In this document: one piece after another, positions 29,180-39,497 of the stretch
How the letters are laid out: every line of letters begins with the position of its first letter
Position numbering within the stretch: the stretch's first letter is position 1
NCBI RefSeq assembly: GCF_963678635.1
Contig: NC_087062.1
Coordinates: 25,442,177 to 25,506,176 of the forward strand
Direction: 5' to 3'
Length of the DNA stretch: 64,000 nucleotides
Source of the DNA: Symsagittifera roscoffensis
Taxonomy: Eukaryota; Xenacoelomorpha; Acoela; Convolutidae
Notes under the pieces: generated by a model
Database searches by the model: none
What the model saw: only the letters and a program-made list of their open reading frames with translations
Told to the model about the DNA's origin: nothing
Position numbers and translations under genes: made by a program

Positions 29180-30982
29180 ATGAGCCGCCAAATTAGATCT
29201 CTCCATCGTTCAATTTAACACCCAGCCAATCCACTTTTTGCTTTTCACCCATCTCAGTCACCTCATCCTAACTTTTCACCCAGCATAGAATCAGATACTA
29301 ATTCCAACACAACAGTATATAACACCATCTCCCAATTCAACAACTCCGTTATTGAAACACCCGACGAAATTACAAACTCCGAACCCAGCCCATCGCCATT
29401 TTCCCAACCTCCCTTTCAACCTCTCCGTTCCCAAGTCAAAATTGAACCTCTTTCCCTTTTTTCTCCCATTTCACATGTCACACCCACATATTCCCCTCTA
29501 ACCAGTGAATCATCCGATAACAACGACCAAGATCACACACAAATTTCACATGAACTAGATAATTTCATGACACTTCAACAACAAATGCAACACCCTCAGA
29601 CACTAACTATTGACCAACTTTCACGATCCCTAACATCACCTAATGCATCAACCCCAACCCCCTCATCAACTTATACAGCCTCCCAAAACCCCACTTCTCC
29701 ATCAAACCCGTCCTCTAGTACCAACCGCGCATACCGAACCTTCGAAAGAAAATTCCTAAATACCCCATTCCCATCTAACCCAGGAACATCCACCACATAT
29801 ATAAATCATCCACTTCACACTAATACGAAACAATTCCTACATATATGCCTAATCTTTTTCCCACAATATACATATTTCCATTCCGACCCCAACGATGAAA
29901 ATACCAGTTATGTCAACGAGCATGTCTTATATCCCACACTCCGAAGCATGTCTTATATCCCACACGAGCATGTCTTATATCCCACCCTCTCATGGACATC
30001 TCATTACCACTTTACTAATCCATTAACATTACCACTATATAACACCCCTCATAATAATGAAATAAGCAGCACCTTACTCTACCTCAACAACAGCACTAAC
30101 CCCACACCAATTCACACAAATAGGATACAGATAATCACTAACAAAATTCACTGCACCAAAAGCAAATAATTACCTCATCGATTATTACGATCACAATATC
30201 ATCCGCCCAAAAGAAGACATTTGTCTACTTGGCGACTCATACACTAATCCTCAATTAACCAAAAAAAATTTTCATTAAAACCTCATAAACCTTCACTCAC
30301 CACCAACATCTTAAATAGACAAAGTCAAATCGGTAGCACTACGTAATACTAATGCTTATGAATCATATTTTAACAAATTCAACCATTTTCCACTAACCTT
30401 CCATTTCCTCACACCCAAAGAACATGATTCGCACTGTTCACACGAAGTCATGTTACGAACTAAACAAACACATACGTACACTTATTATCAATTTATTCAA
30501 AGTCATTACACTGACGATACACCAGCACGACAACCTCACCATAGATTTCAATACATCAACTCAAAATGCCCATCACCGTTTTTCTTAACTTCACTTATTG
30601 TATTAAAGACACTATCCTACAAAGCACCCTCCGAAATTATGACCCAATCACCCAGATGTATATCTTCTGCCCACGAAACAAGCTCATAAACGTCGACGAA
30701 TCCCGCCCACTAACTGTCCCTCATGACTTCCTTGAGCCCGTCGAAGTCACCATCCTAGAATTCATATATAAAACTCGCTACAATCACGAATTATATAACC
30801 TAATACAAAACACACCATATGAACATTCACTTCACACTGAAGAACGTTACATCATTAAAGCACTTGAATTGCTTTGGCCACTTTTGCAGACTAAACACAT
30901 CATTCGTTTGTTATCTAAATTACTAACTTCATCTGATATCATCTAAGGTGTTTTTCCCCATGGCTTCTTCACCGACGATTAA
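29180..30982 (+). pseudogene. Final ORF (ORF-X) remnant (element B plus copy)
   Basis: Equivalent of the intact 603-codon ORF of the minus copy, from ATG at 29,180 to the TAA at 30,980-30,982. A stop interrupts it about 13 codons in, and others follow. Long pieces remain open (29,567-30,169; 30,566-30,946). A 24-27 bp sequence containing CATGTCTTATATCCCAC is triplicated at about 29,921-29,992. The Ser/Thr/Pro-rich N-terminus and the C-terminal region near W-P-L-L-Q-T-K are conserved between copies. Confidence 0.75.
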
Positions 30983-32525
30983 GGCAATATGAATTCGATA
31001 TTTAAATAGTAAATTCAAACAACAATAGCCATTATTTTGCAATGTTTTCTTTTTTTCTTTATAGGCACATTTGTCAATCATCTACAAAACAAGAAGCAAA
31101 AAAAACAGAAACTCTTTTTCAAAATCATTAATTTTTATTAGCCTATCCAATATTTAAAGCAATAAAATTATCCCTACAAAGCAGTAACTTAATTTATAAA
31201 TTCTTTTCCCCAAAGCAGTAAATATTCATAAATTGAAAATAACTGAAAAATTTTATTCCAAATCAAGCAGTAAATTTCATAATTTTCAAGTAAAAAATTG
31301 ATACAAATTGTTCATAAAATGCAGATAACAGTACTAAACTTTTTAGAGACGCTTCTTTGTATACTCTCGCCCATAAATTCTATCCAAATTCGCAATGCTC
31401 GCCCACAAAGAAATGTTTAAAATAATGAATTTGAGTTTCAACTTTTACTGATAATAACTTTAACAAATTTAACCCGGTTGGAAAGGAATTATATAATAAT
31501 AATCCAAACTAACCAATGCAAGCTTACTAAACACCATAAACCACTACCTATGACTGTGAAAAGAAAACCCACGGTACCCAAACTGGAATAACACCAGCTT
31601 AGAATCGGATAAATTATTCTTTTAAAGACTGTTTTTAAGTCTGAACATAAAAGAACAAAACAACAAAAGAAAACACTAGTAAAAAAATGGGATGAAAAGT
31701 TGAACTAACACAGGACCCTCCAAAAAAGAGCACGAATTTATACTCTGGCCTAACCCACTGGAAGAGGACGCCCTGAGCATGCTCTATAGCCGACCTCACC
31801 CACCGTGCTACATCCACGCTTTGTGACACCCATGACACTTTTTTTGACGAGAGTTACTCAAGTGTGAGTAGCTCTTAAAAATAACCGAACTAAATAATAA
31901 CGCTTTTGCGATAAAAACTAATAAAAAGATCATAACTAAAAACCAGGATTAACAAAGATTTGCATATGTAAATGATATAATGCAGTATATAGATTCCAAA
32001 CAGCCGAAAGACGAGCATCAAGGAATTTGACAACCTAACCACACTCCAACTACGGAATGGCAAAACCCATCTGACATGCTGCCTACAGTCACTATACTCA
32101 ATGGATTTAGAGTATGATTTGGCATCGCAGAAAAAAAATCTATTGCGACAGAACAATGGTTATCTCGATGTTCAAATATACGTACAGATCCAAGTCACCA
32201 GGCATTGCATCTAAGTTCAAACTTCACGCCACTCCCAAATGAGAACTAAACACAGTTCTCGACAAAACAAGAACAAACAATCATAACAAACCATTTTGGA
32301 ATCAGATTGAATTCCAGAAACAACAGCAACAGTTGGCGGTCACAGTCGTTGCCGAATGACAAGCTGATATCGACGATTCCATCATCCTGGAGAAGACGGA
32401 TAAGACACCCTTCTCCGAGAATGAAACTGAAATGATGCTCGAGAAATACAAACAAACATTATCCATCCTTCGTCACAAATGAATGTAAATAAACAAAAAC
32501 TAAAACTCTCTAAACTCCGGATGGG
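30983..32525 (+). other. 3' non-coding region of element B plus copy
   Basis: No ORF with coding character. It is the inverted counterpart of 37,901-39,497. Shared blocks include AACCCGGTTGGAAAGGAATT near 31,470 and a CCTAACCCAC segment near 31,750, followed by CTCCGGATGGG directly before the LTR, the position of a polypurine tract. Confidence 0.65.
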
Positions 32526-33133
32526 TGGAACCAGGTCTAAACTAGTATTTATAATTGGTTAATATTATGATATTTTATATCTATAAAATTTTAAATACTA
32601 ACCAATCATATTCCATAAAACTAACAACCTGTTTATTTGTAAGATAAGTAAGACCATTTATCCACGGGGGAAAGGACCAACGCAAGAGCTGTACAGCTCA
32701 TCACGGCAAACCGCTGTTGTGCCCTTGTTTAAGAACTACATGCATTTTTTTTGGTTATTTTTCGGGGCTGGGTAATGTTGCTTCACCCTCAAGCAACGAG
32801 CACGGATCATGGTGGGCCTCGAACATCCGACTTTTCGATTGAGAGGCTGAGACGTAACCACTTCACCACCGCTCCCCACTTCACTTGTAGTTTCAACACC
32901 AGAACAATTTGAATTAAACCTAGAATACAGTTGTTCTCATTCTGGAACTAACTCGCGTAAACCGGTGTACACTAGATCTATTGAGACTACGAGATATAAG
33001 AGTAAGATTAAGATTGGTATTAGAAAAAGAAGTTGTACGAATCTATCCGGCCGAAAATAAGATAGCGTGACGAGCAGACGGTGTACCTTATCTGAAATTA
33101 CTCTATGAGTACAATAATCCATACATAACTCAG
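32526..33133 (+). repeat. 3' LTR of element B plus copy, with SINE insertion
   Basis: Starts TGGAACC and ends AACTCA, matching in reverse complement the 411-bp LTRs at 37,490-37,900 and 54,979-55,389 with substantial divergence. It is enlarged to 608 bp by an inserted block at about 32,643-32,881. Confidence 0.75.
32643..32881 (-). mobile_element. tRNA-derived SINE remnant inside the LTR
   Basis: Read on the minus strand, the block starts with a Pol III A-box-like sequence (TGGTGAAGTGGTTACG, about 32,850-32,868) and, some 30 bp on, a B-box-like TGTTCGAGGCC (about 32,816-32,826), the layout of a tRNA-derived SINE head. The remaining roughly 150 bp would be the SINE body. The LTR sequence matches the other copies on both sides. 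No clear target duplication is seen and about 10 bp of LTR appear to be missing. Confidence 0.6.
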
Positions 33134-33142
33134 TACAGATAA

Positions 33143-33270
33143 TTATGTTGAGTTGTCGCTGCCGGAAGGAAACATAGTTGGAAAGTTTTCCGATTCCGAT
33201 AACACTATTAAATGCCTAATAACTCTCACATTAGTCTTTTTGATTTTGTTTTGTTGTTTCAATTTTTTCA
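33143..33270. other. Flank between the plus-copy LTR and the PAN/TSP1-like ORF
   Basis: Short host stretch. An open frame on the minus strand (33,143-33,406) overlaps the end of the PAN/TSP1-like ORF in another frame and could represent a downstream exon, but nothing confirms it. Confidence 0.25.
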
Positions 33271-33948
33271 TTATGCGTAAAAAATCGTAACTGAACCTGT
33301 GAACAAGTCTTTTCCTTTGTCGCCGCAAACAGAAATTGCAGTGTCGAAGAGTCTTGTGACTACGTTCTTCGGAAACCGAGGAACTTTTAACCACGTCTCG
33401 AAGCAATTTGCAGTCTCTCCCCCAAAAAGTGGCTGAGTACAGTTTGTAGCGTGGGTTCTCCGCTGAACAAATTTAGCGTTTCCATCACATGTTGTATGAA
33501 ATACTGAGTTCCACTCCGACCATTCAAAGCATCTGGAATCAGTCGTTTTTTCCTCGAACTCGCATTTTTTTAAATCCGAATCAGAATAAGCCGCAATATT
33601 GCCAACATGGCAAGGTATCGCCAAATCAGTGGATACTATATACATAGTGAGAGGTGAACTATTTGTTCTGATTAGCGAGCTCTCATTCAATTGCGCTCTA
33701 GGGTCTGTTGCAAACAAAATACACACAAGTCTTCCGTAAGCGATACTCACGCACTTTTTGTCGAAATAGCAGCGTTTGACGCATGCAATTTGATTGATGT
33801 TATTAAATTGCTTGAGAACAAACTCAGTTGATAAAAGAATTCCTGGAATCGCCCGAAAAAATCCGAACCTGCTGACAAGTTGATGTTGGCCCCAAGTAAC
33901 GAATGGCAACACCAAGAGCAAGCTTTTGAATCCCGTAAAAACTGACAT
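33271..33948 (-). CDS. Secreted PAN/Apple- and TSP1-like protein (host gene or exon)
   Basis: ATG at 33,948 opens 225 codons. Residues 1-22 are a typical signal peptide. A cysteine pattern C-x3-C-x5-C followed by a downstream Cys (around residues 55-80) resembles a PAN/Apple domain, and W-S-E-W...T-T-C-D-G...Q-R-R-T-H (around 150-175) resembles a thrombospondin type-1 repeat. It is probably secreted or membrane-anchored with adhesion or binding roles. The ORF stops at 33,271; a TTCAG just before the end could be a splice acceptor, so more exons are possible. It is the only host-like gene in the spacer between the two element B copies. Confidence 0.55.
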   Translation of the reverse strand: MSVFTGFKSLLLVLPFVTWGQHQLVSRFGFFRAIPGILLSTEFVLKQFNNINQIACVKRCYFDKKCVSIAYGRLVCILFATDPRAQLNESSLIRTNSSPLTMYIVSTDLAIPCHVGNIAAYSDSDLKKCEFEEKTTDSRCFEWSEWNSVFHTTCDGNAKFVQRRTHATNCTQPLFGGETANCFETWLKVPRFPKNVVTRLFDTAISVCGDKGKDLFTGSVTIFYA

Positions 33949-34228
33949 GACTAACAATCTCAAATTTTTAAAAATAAACTCAATCTCATCTTAAAGAATG
34001 CTGATAACAAGAATACTGAGAGCAAAAAGAAACTAAATAAATTTTGAGTTTAAATTTTGAATCAGTTAATGAGCTCCCGAAACGGCTTTTTTTCATAAGC
34101 AAAAATTTATTTTTAATACAATTATCAATTTAAATTTTTCATTTTATTTGAAATTATAAGGCTAAGATCAGTTCTAGGATGTGAGCAATTGATTTCAATT
34201 CAATTTTTTAACCTGAGATACACTAATT

Positions 34229-34600
34229 TTATTGTTCCGACCACTTCTCTAAGTAGCAAAGCACTATCGCATAGGGTGGTGTTAGGATTATTTTAGGTAC
34301 CTCAAGTAAGTTAAGTAAGAAATCATTTAAAATCTTCTGGGTCGTAATTTGATATTGTAAAAAAGAACAATTTAGAAAAGAAGTCTCAACGATTTTAAAA
34401 AAAGTCTCGTTTTTTGTCAAAAAAGAAGCGTTTGATGCATGGTATTTGATTGATCTCATGAACTTGCTTCTAACAATCTCAGCTGGTGAAAGAATTCCTA
34501 GAAACGCCAAAAAACTGAAACTGCTGACAAAATGACGTGGCCCCTAAGAAGTGAAAAGTAACAACAAGAAAAAAATGTGAATCTTGCAAAAATAAATTTT
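34229..34600 (-). pseudogene. Decayed partial duplicate of the PAN/TSP1-like gene
   Basis: The translation at 34,229-34,510 and the DNA just right of it (for example CTGACAAAATGACGTGGCCCC) align with the N-terminal part and 5' flank of the gene at 33,271-33,963 (CTGACAAGTTGATGTTGGCCCC). The cysteines are lost and the signal peptide is not readable, so it is an old tandem duplicate. Confidence 0.5.
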
Positions 34601-36771
34601 TTTAAGATCTCAAAAGCATTTTTGAAAGGTTCTAAATTTGAGAAACTATCAATACTAAGAAAACAATTCTTTTCAATAATTTTTGAATTCGAAACTTATA
34701 TCAAGTAAAAGTGCCTTAATAATTCTTTCAATGAATGTCTTCGTAATTATCAGTATAGTTTCAATACTTTTATTGGGTTCTAATAATTGAAAGTGATCAA
34801 ACTAGCATCATTTATAGGATGAGAGCAATTATTTGCTGTTCAATTTTTTCAACAAAGCTAAACACTTTTAAGTGTTATGATCACTTCTCCCTCTTGCATG
34901 AAAGTCTTTCTCATTGAAATTCGATTTCGTAAAAAAAATGTGAAAAAGATGTCTCAATATGAATAAAAACTTGTCTGAGTCTATTCGGTTTTCGGACTAA
35001 ACATATTTTAGCTGTTTTTATCTCTCATTTTTTCAATTTTTTATATGAGATAGTAGTTTTTGTAATTAAAAAAATAACTTTTAAGAAACAATTTTATCAC
35101 TGGGAAATGTTTTCAAAAAATTTTTCATTCTCCGATTTTTTTAAATTAATTTTTGATATATTTCTCATCTTATATCAATTTGGTCGGAGCAATTTTATGA
35201 AAGTGCAAAAAAGTTCTTCTGTTATATCTTTTTTATTCAACAACGAGATAAGGTTGCTATGCATAAAAACCTGTGATTCATGCATAACAAGAATCTCTCA
35301 TGTTGAGTACTAGGATTTTGTTGAATATTGTTGCCTTGCAAATAAAGACAAACCACAAAGTGCCTTCGTTTTTTATGATATGATATCAACTGAAATGGGC
35401 GGCAATTAAAATGGAATTTTCGCCAAAAACAAATGACGCTTGGCCAATTAGGAATTCAATATTTATTGAAAAATGCTGGAAACTAGACATCTGATATAAA
35501 AAACGAAATGTTATCAAAATTTAATACGCAGTTTCGTGTTGTGACAAGAGCTTTTTGATTAGTTTATAGATGCTTCATCAGAAATTAATTGGTTTTCAAT
35601 TTGTTATGGAAACGCTGCGACTTCAAAATATGACAGCAGAAGCCATAAATCCAGTATAAAATTTTTCTTATACGTATGAAGATAAGACAGATATAATTTT
35701 GGCAGTTTTTTTTGACCCCGGAAAACCAGAGAAGCATTTTATTCTATACCATAGAAGCACTTTTATCCTATAATTCCGAAAAATTAAGCGCATTTTACCA
35801 CTCCAAATTTACCAAAAATGACACAGTAAATTCTATAAAATCTGTACTGTTAGGGACGAATTGAAGCACTATTTGAAAATTATGCTTGGGGTGGTTGTTT
35901 CATGCAAATACATTTATTTCGGCGATCGAAATAATAGTTTCATACAAAAAATTTCATGTTCTTTGAGCATATTGACCTTTTGAGTTTAAATATGAGAACA
36001 TTTTTCATCTCCAAAATTTTTTGAAGAGTTGAGTTGGGTTGAAATTTTCTATCTTGCTTAACTCTGGAAAAAATTATGCGCGCTGTGAAGAATTTGTAAA
36101 TACCTGTTTTGGAATTTCATGGATAATATTCGATCAACTTGGGATTATTCTGTGAGTCTCTTAATAGTTTTAAAATAACGAATCGAAATCCATTGAAAAC
36201 GAATTATAACCTTAAAATAAGAGTCTGTTGGGGGGGGGGGGGTTTGTTTCGTGATATATATTTTTGAATTGAGCCAAAGAACTCTTCACCAGGGAGCCAC
36301 TTTTTTCAGGTTTCAGAAAAATTTCATAGAAAGAAACGCAGTAGAAAAAATGTTTTTTTTTTAGAGGTGACCTTTGTGTTCTTTACGCCTGTTCTGTGAA
36401 ACAATGACTAAATTGCTTCTAACTTATTTGACATTCTTTAAGACTTCAAATCAGCACCAGATATATATGAATATTTTTACGATATCTCGACGACATCAAA
36501 CCACCTGGACGGGGGTGTGTTCCTGAAGCGTTGAAAAATCAAAACAGTGAATATCATAAAACTGTTTGCAGCGCCGAAATTTTAAGATACTTTCACATCG
36601 CAAAATGATTGTTTTAAATAAAATTCTGATAAAAACAAAACGCAAAAGAGAGTTTTAAATAGATTTCTGAGAACAAACGGAAATTTTAACACTTAAATAC
36701 GCATAAACCACTATTTCTAGCTCTGCAAATCGACGAAGCTTGTTCAGACGATTACCTACGATAGGGGAAGA
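34601..36771. other. AT-rich host intergenic DNA
   Basis: No convincing gene. A 68-codon open frame (35,107-35,313, plus) is low-complexity Phe/Ser/Ile-rich and not persuasive. A run of about 12 G lies near 36,229-36,242. Confidence 0.4.
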
Positions 36772-37216
36772 TTAAATATCTACGAACATTACTGGTTCCA
36801 TTTGAACAAAAATACTAACACTTCCTGGTTCTTTGAAATTTTTAAAAGATGTAATGTCCGCAATGATCTGAACCCCACGTTGACAAGTTTTATAAGCGAC
36901 CGGGTGGATACAAACACGATGATGAAATTGAAGAACTTGAGTATATAAAAGACCCCAAGCGCGAGATGTTGCCGTTATTGCGTGGGAAAGAGAACTGTCG
37001 GCACTGGCACCAGTGTTCATTTCTATGAAACCTGCGCTGTACAGAGCCAGGGCAAAAAAAATTCCTGGAGTTTCTCATGCAGTTGGTGTCATTAATTTTA
37101 CCCGCAGATGGAAAAATTATCGTGAGAAGAATGATAGCAAAACCGATTCTTGTCTTTGCTACCGACCAATGTTTAGATTTTCTTGCCGCATGTGACACTT
37201 TTATATGTGTTGGCAC
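36772..37216 (-). other. Possible small secreted Cys-containing protein, frame uncertain
   Basis: Two overlapping minus-strand frames (36,890-37,216 and 36,772-37,020). The first has a hydrophobic stretch (I-G-F-A-I-I-L-L-T-I-I-F-P) followed by several Cys, like a signal peptide and a short secreted domain. A frameshift or splice would be needed to join it to the second. It could be an exon of a host gene; confidence is low. Confidence 0.25.
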
Positions 37217-37485
37217 ATGTAAAGCTTGTCCCCGGCATATTGAGCAACTTTTTTTAAGTTACATTTGGAATTACTCCAAGATGAATCACGTTTGCCGTTA
37301 GTTTTTGCCTTGTTGGATGGAAAAACTGCGGCCCATTTACGTCACGTTATCGCTACAATGCGGAAAAAGTTGATTCAATTTCGAAAAAGTCTAACCCGTC
37401 TGAAACTGTTACGGACCACAAAAAAAATGCATGATCAATGACATGCTTCAGAATTTCCTAAAATTTCCCACAAGGGTCATTATGC
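37217..37485. other. Host DNA up to the element B insertion site
   Basis: Nothing recognisable; ends at the left target duplication of the minus-strand element B. Confidence 0.35.
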
Positions 37486-37489
37486 ATGT
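37486..37489. repeat. Target-site duplication, left (ATGT)
   Basis: The 4-bp ATGT directly left of the LTR is repeated directly right of the other LTR at 55,390-55,393, as expected for a 4-bp-staggered integrase of a gypsy-type element. Confidence 0.75.
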
Positions 37490-37900
37490 TGAGTTAATGT
37501 GAGTGGTAGTTAACTCATAGAGTAATTTCGGATAGGGTACACCGTCTGCTCGTCACGCTATCTTATTTTCGGCCGGATAGATTCGTGCAACTTCTTAGTC
37601 TAATACCGATCCTATTCTTACTCTTATATCTACTAGTCTCAGGGTGTTTAACTAGTCTCTGCTATGCTCAATAGATCTAGAGTATACTGGCTTATTGCGA
37701 CTGCTGAAGTTCTCTTGAAGAGGCAACTAATTTCTAAGTTAAATTCAAAGCTCTCTGGTGATGAAATTACAAGTAATTTCAGCACTTACAAATAAGTGGG
37801 TTGTTAGTTGGATGGATTATGATTGGTTAATATTAAATACTTTACAGTGGTAAAATATCTAAATTATCCAATAATAAAATGTAGTTTAAATCAGGTTCCA
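37490..37900 (-). repeat. 3' LTR of element B minus copy
   Basis: On the plus strand it begins TGAGTTAATGTGAGTGG and ends CAGGTTCCA. It is the same length as the LTR at 54,979-55,389 and about 97% identical by eye. Confidence 0.92.
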
Positions 37901-39497
37901 CCCATCCGGGTTTTACAGAGTTTTTAGAATTATCTTTCTGCAATTTGAAGGATGGATGATGAACGTTTGTATTCGATGAACATCATTTTCTTGTCCGGTT
38001 CCTCTTGGTTAAAGAAGTTTCAGGACGCTGGAATTATGGACAGGAACTTATTAGGTCGTCATTCGACAACGACTGTGATCCCCATTGAAATCAATCTGAT
38101 TTCAAGATGGTTTGCTATGACGGGTTTTTCTGTATTATGTAGAGAACTTGTTTTCTGTGCAACGTCGTCTAGGAATGGCGTGAAGATCGTGTGTGGAAGG
38201 GATGCCTTGTAACTCGGATCTGTACGTATACTTGAACATCGAGGTGGTCATTGGTTTAGTTCAATGAAGTCCTTTTCTGCGAAGTCAAGTCGTACTCTAA
38301 GTCCTTTGAGTCGTGATTGTGGACGGCATGTCGGTTGTGTTCAGCCATTCTTTGTGCGAGTGTGATGGGATCATCTAGTCTTTGGATGTTCGCCTTTGTT
38401 GTTTTGTATGATCTATATACTGCAAAGTATAATTTACATTTTATAGAATTTTGTTAGTTCAGTTTTTTAATCATGAATTTAGTTATTTGTTTTCACAAAA
38501 GCGTCTTGTTTTAGTTCGGTTATTTTGAAGAGTTACTCACCCTTGAGTACCTCTTATTAAAAATAGAAGTGTGGTCACAAAGCGTGGATGTAGCGCGGTG
38601 GGTTAGGCCGACTATAGAGCATCATCAGGACGTCCTCTCTGGTGGGTTAGGCCAGGAGTGGGAGTATGATTGCATGCTGTTTCTTTGAGAGGTCCTGTTT
38701 TGTGATAACGTTTTATGTTGGGTTTATGTTAGTCTTTCTTATGTTACTTTGGTTGTGTCTTTTTTTCAAAAATCAAATTGTTTTTGGTATGGGTTTATCT
38801 TGCGCCTTTTTTGTGTTTTATTATTTTTTTCTTAGACTTTATAATAGTCTTCAAAAGAATAAATTATCCAGTTTTAAACTGGGTTAATCTGGTTTGGGTA
38901 CCGTTAGTTTTCTTTTTTTAGTCATGCTGTTATTTTATGATTTGTGGTTTTTAGTAAGCTTCGTTGGTTAGTTTGGTTTATTATATAATTCCTTTCCAAC
39001 CGGGTTAAAGGAAAGTTGGAAACTTGTTATCGTTTGTTAGAGTTGTTGAGTGTGAAAACTTGAAACTTAAAATCAATATTTAAACAATTCTTCGTGGGCG
39101 AGCTGTGCGAGTGTGGATAGAATTCTTGTGCGATTGAATGAAAATATTGAAAAAGTTAGTACTGCTTGCTCATTTATCAATTTATTGCATAGAATTTGAA
39201 TTTTACTACGTTTTGGGGAAATTTTAAAATTATAAATTTCATCGTATTTAATTTTACTGCTTCACGGGGAAATAATTTATAACTGAAATTACTACATTTG
39301 GTATGAATTTTACTACATTATTTGGTGCAAGAATTTAATGAATTTTTAGATAATTTAACATGTTGTATTTTTATTTTTCTTTTCTGATTTGTAGGTGATC
39401 GTGGTGTGAAGACTAGAAATATAAATCAAACGTTGATAAAAAAATGGTTAGTACTAATTGAAATTTATTAGTTAAGAGTATTTCAATTATAATTACC
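37901..39497 (-). other. 3' non-coding region of element B minus copy
   Basis: About 1.6 kb between the final ORF and the 3' LTR, without convincing coding sequence. The strand-correct sequence just before the LTR ends CCCGGATGGG, a weak polypurine tract. It is inverted relative to 30,983-32,525. Confidence 0.6.

Larger units (their letters stand above)
19080..33133 (+). mobile_element. Element B, plus-strand copy: 5'-truncated, decayed Ty3/gypsy env-bearing retroelement
   Basis: Runs in the same gene order as the minus-strand copy at 37,490-55,389: nucleocapsid tail, protease, RT/RNase H, integrase, small membrane protein, envelope-like protein, final ORF and 3' LTR. It starts inside the CCHC knuckle of gag, so the 5' LTR, leader and most of gag are missing. 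Frames are broken by many stops and indels, and key catalytic residues are changed. It lies tail to tail with the minus copy and is interrupted by a SINE in its 3' LTR. The left boundary is placed where AT content jumps and CTCAAG hexamers end. Confidence 0.88.

Noticed and set aside
36229-36242. Poly-G run as a regulatory element
   Set aside because: A simple homopolymer with no supporting context.
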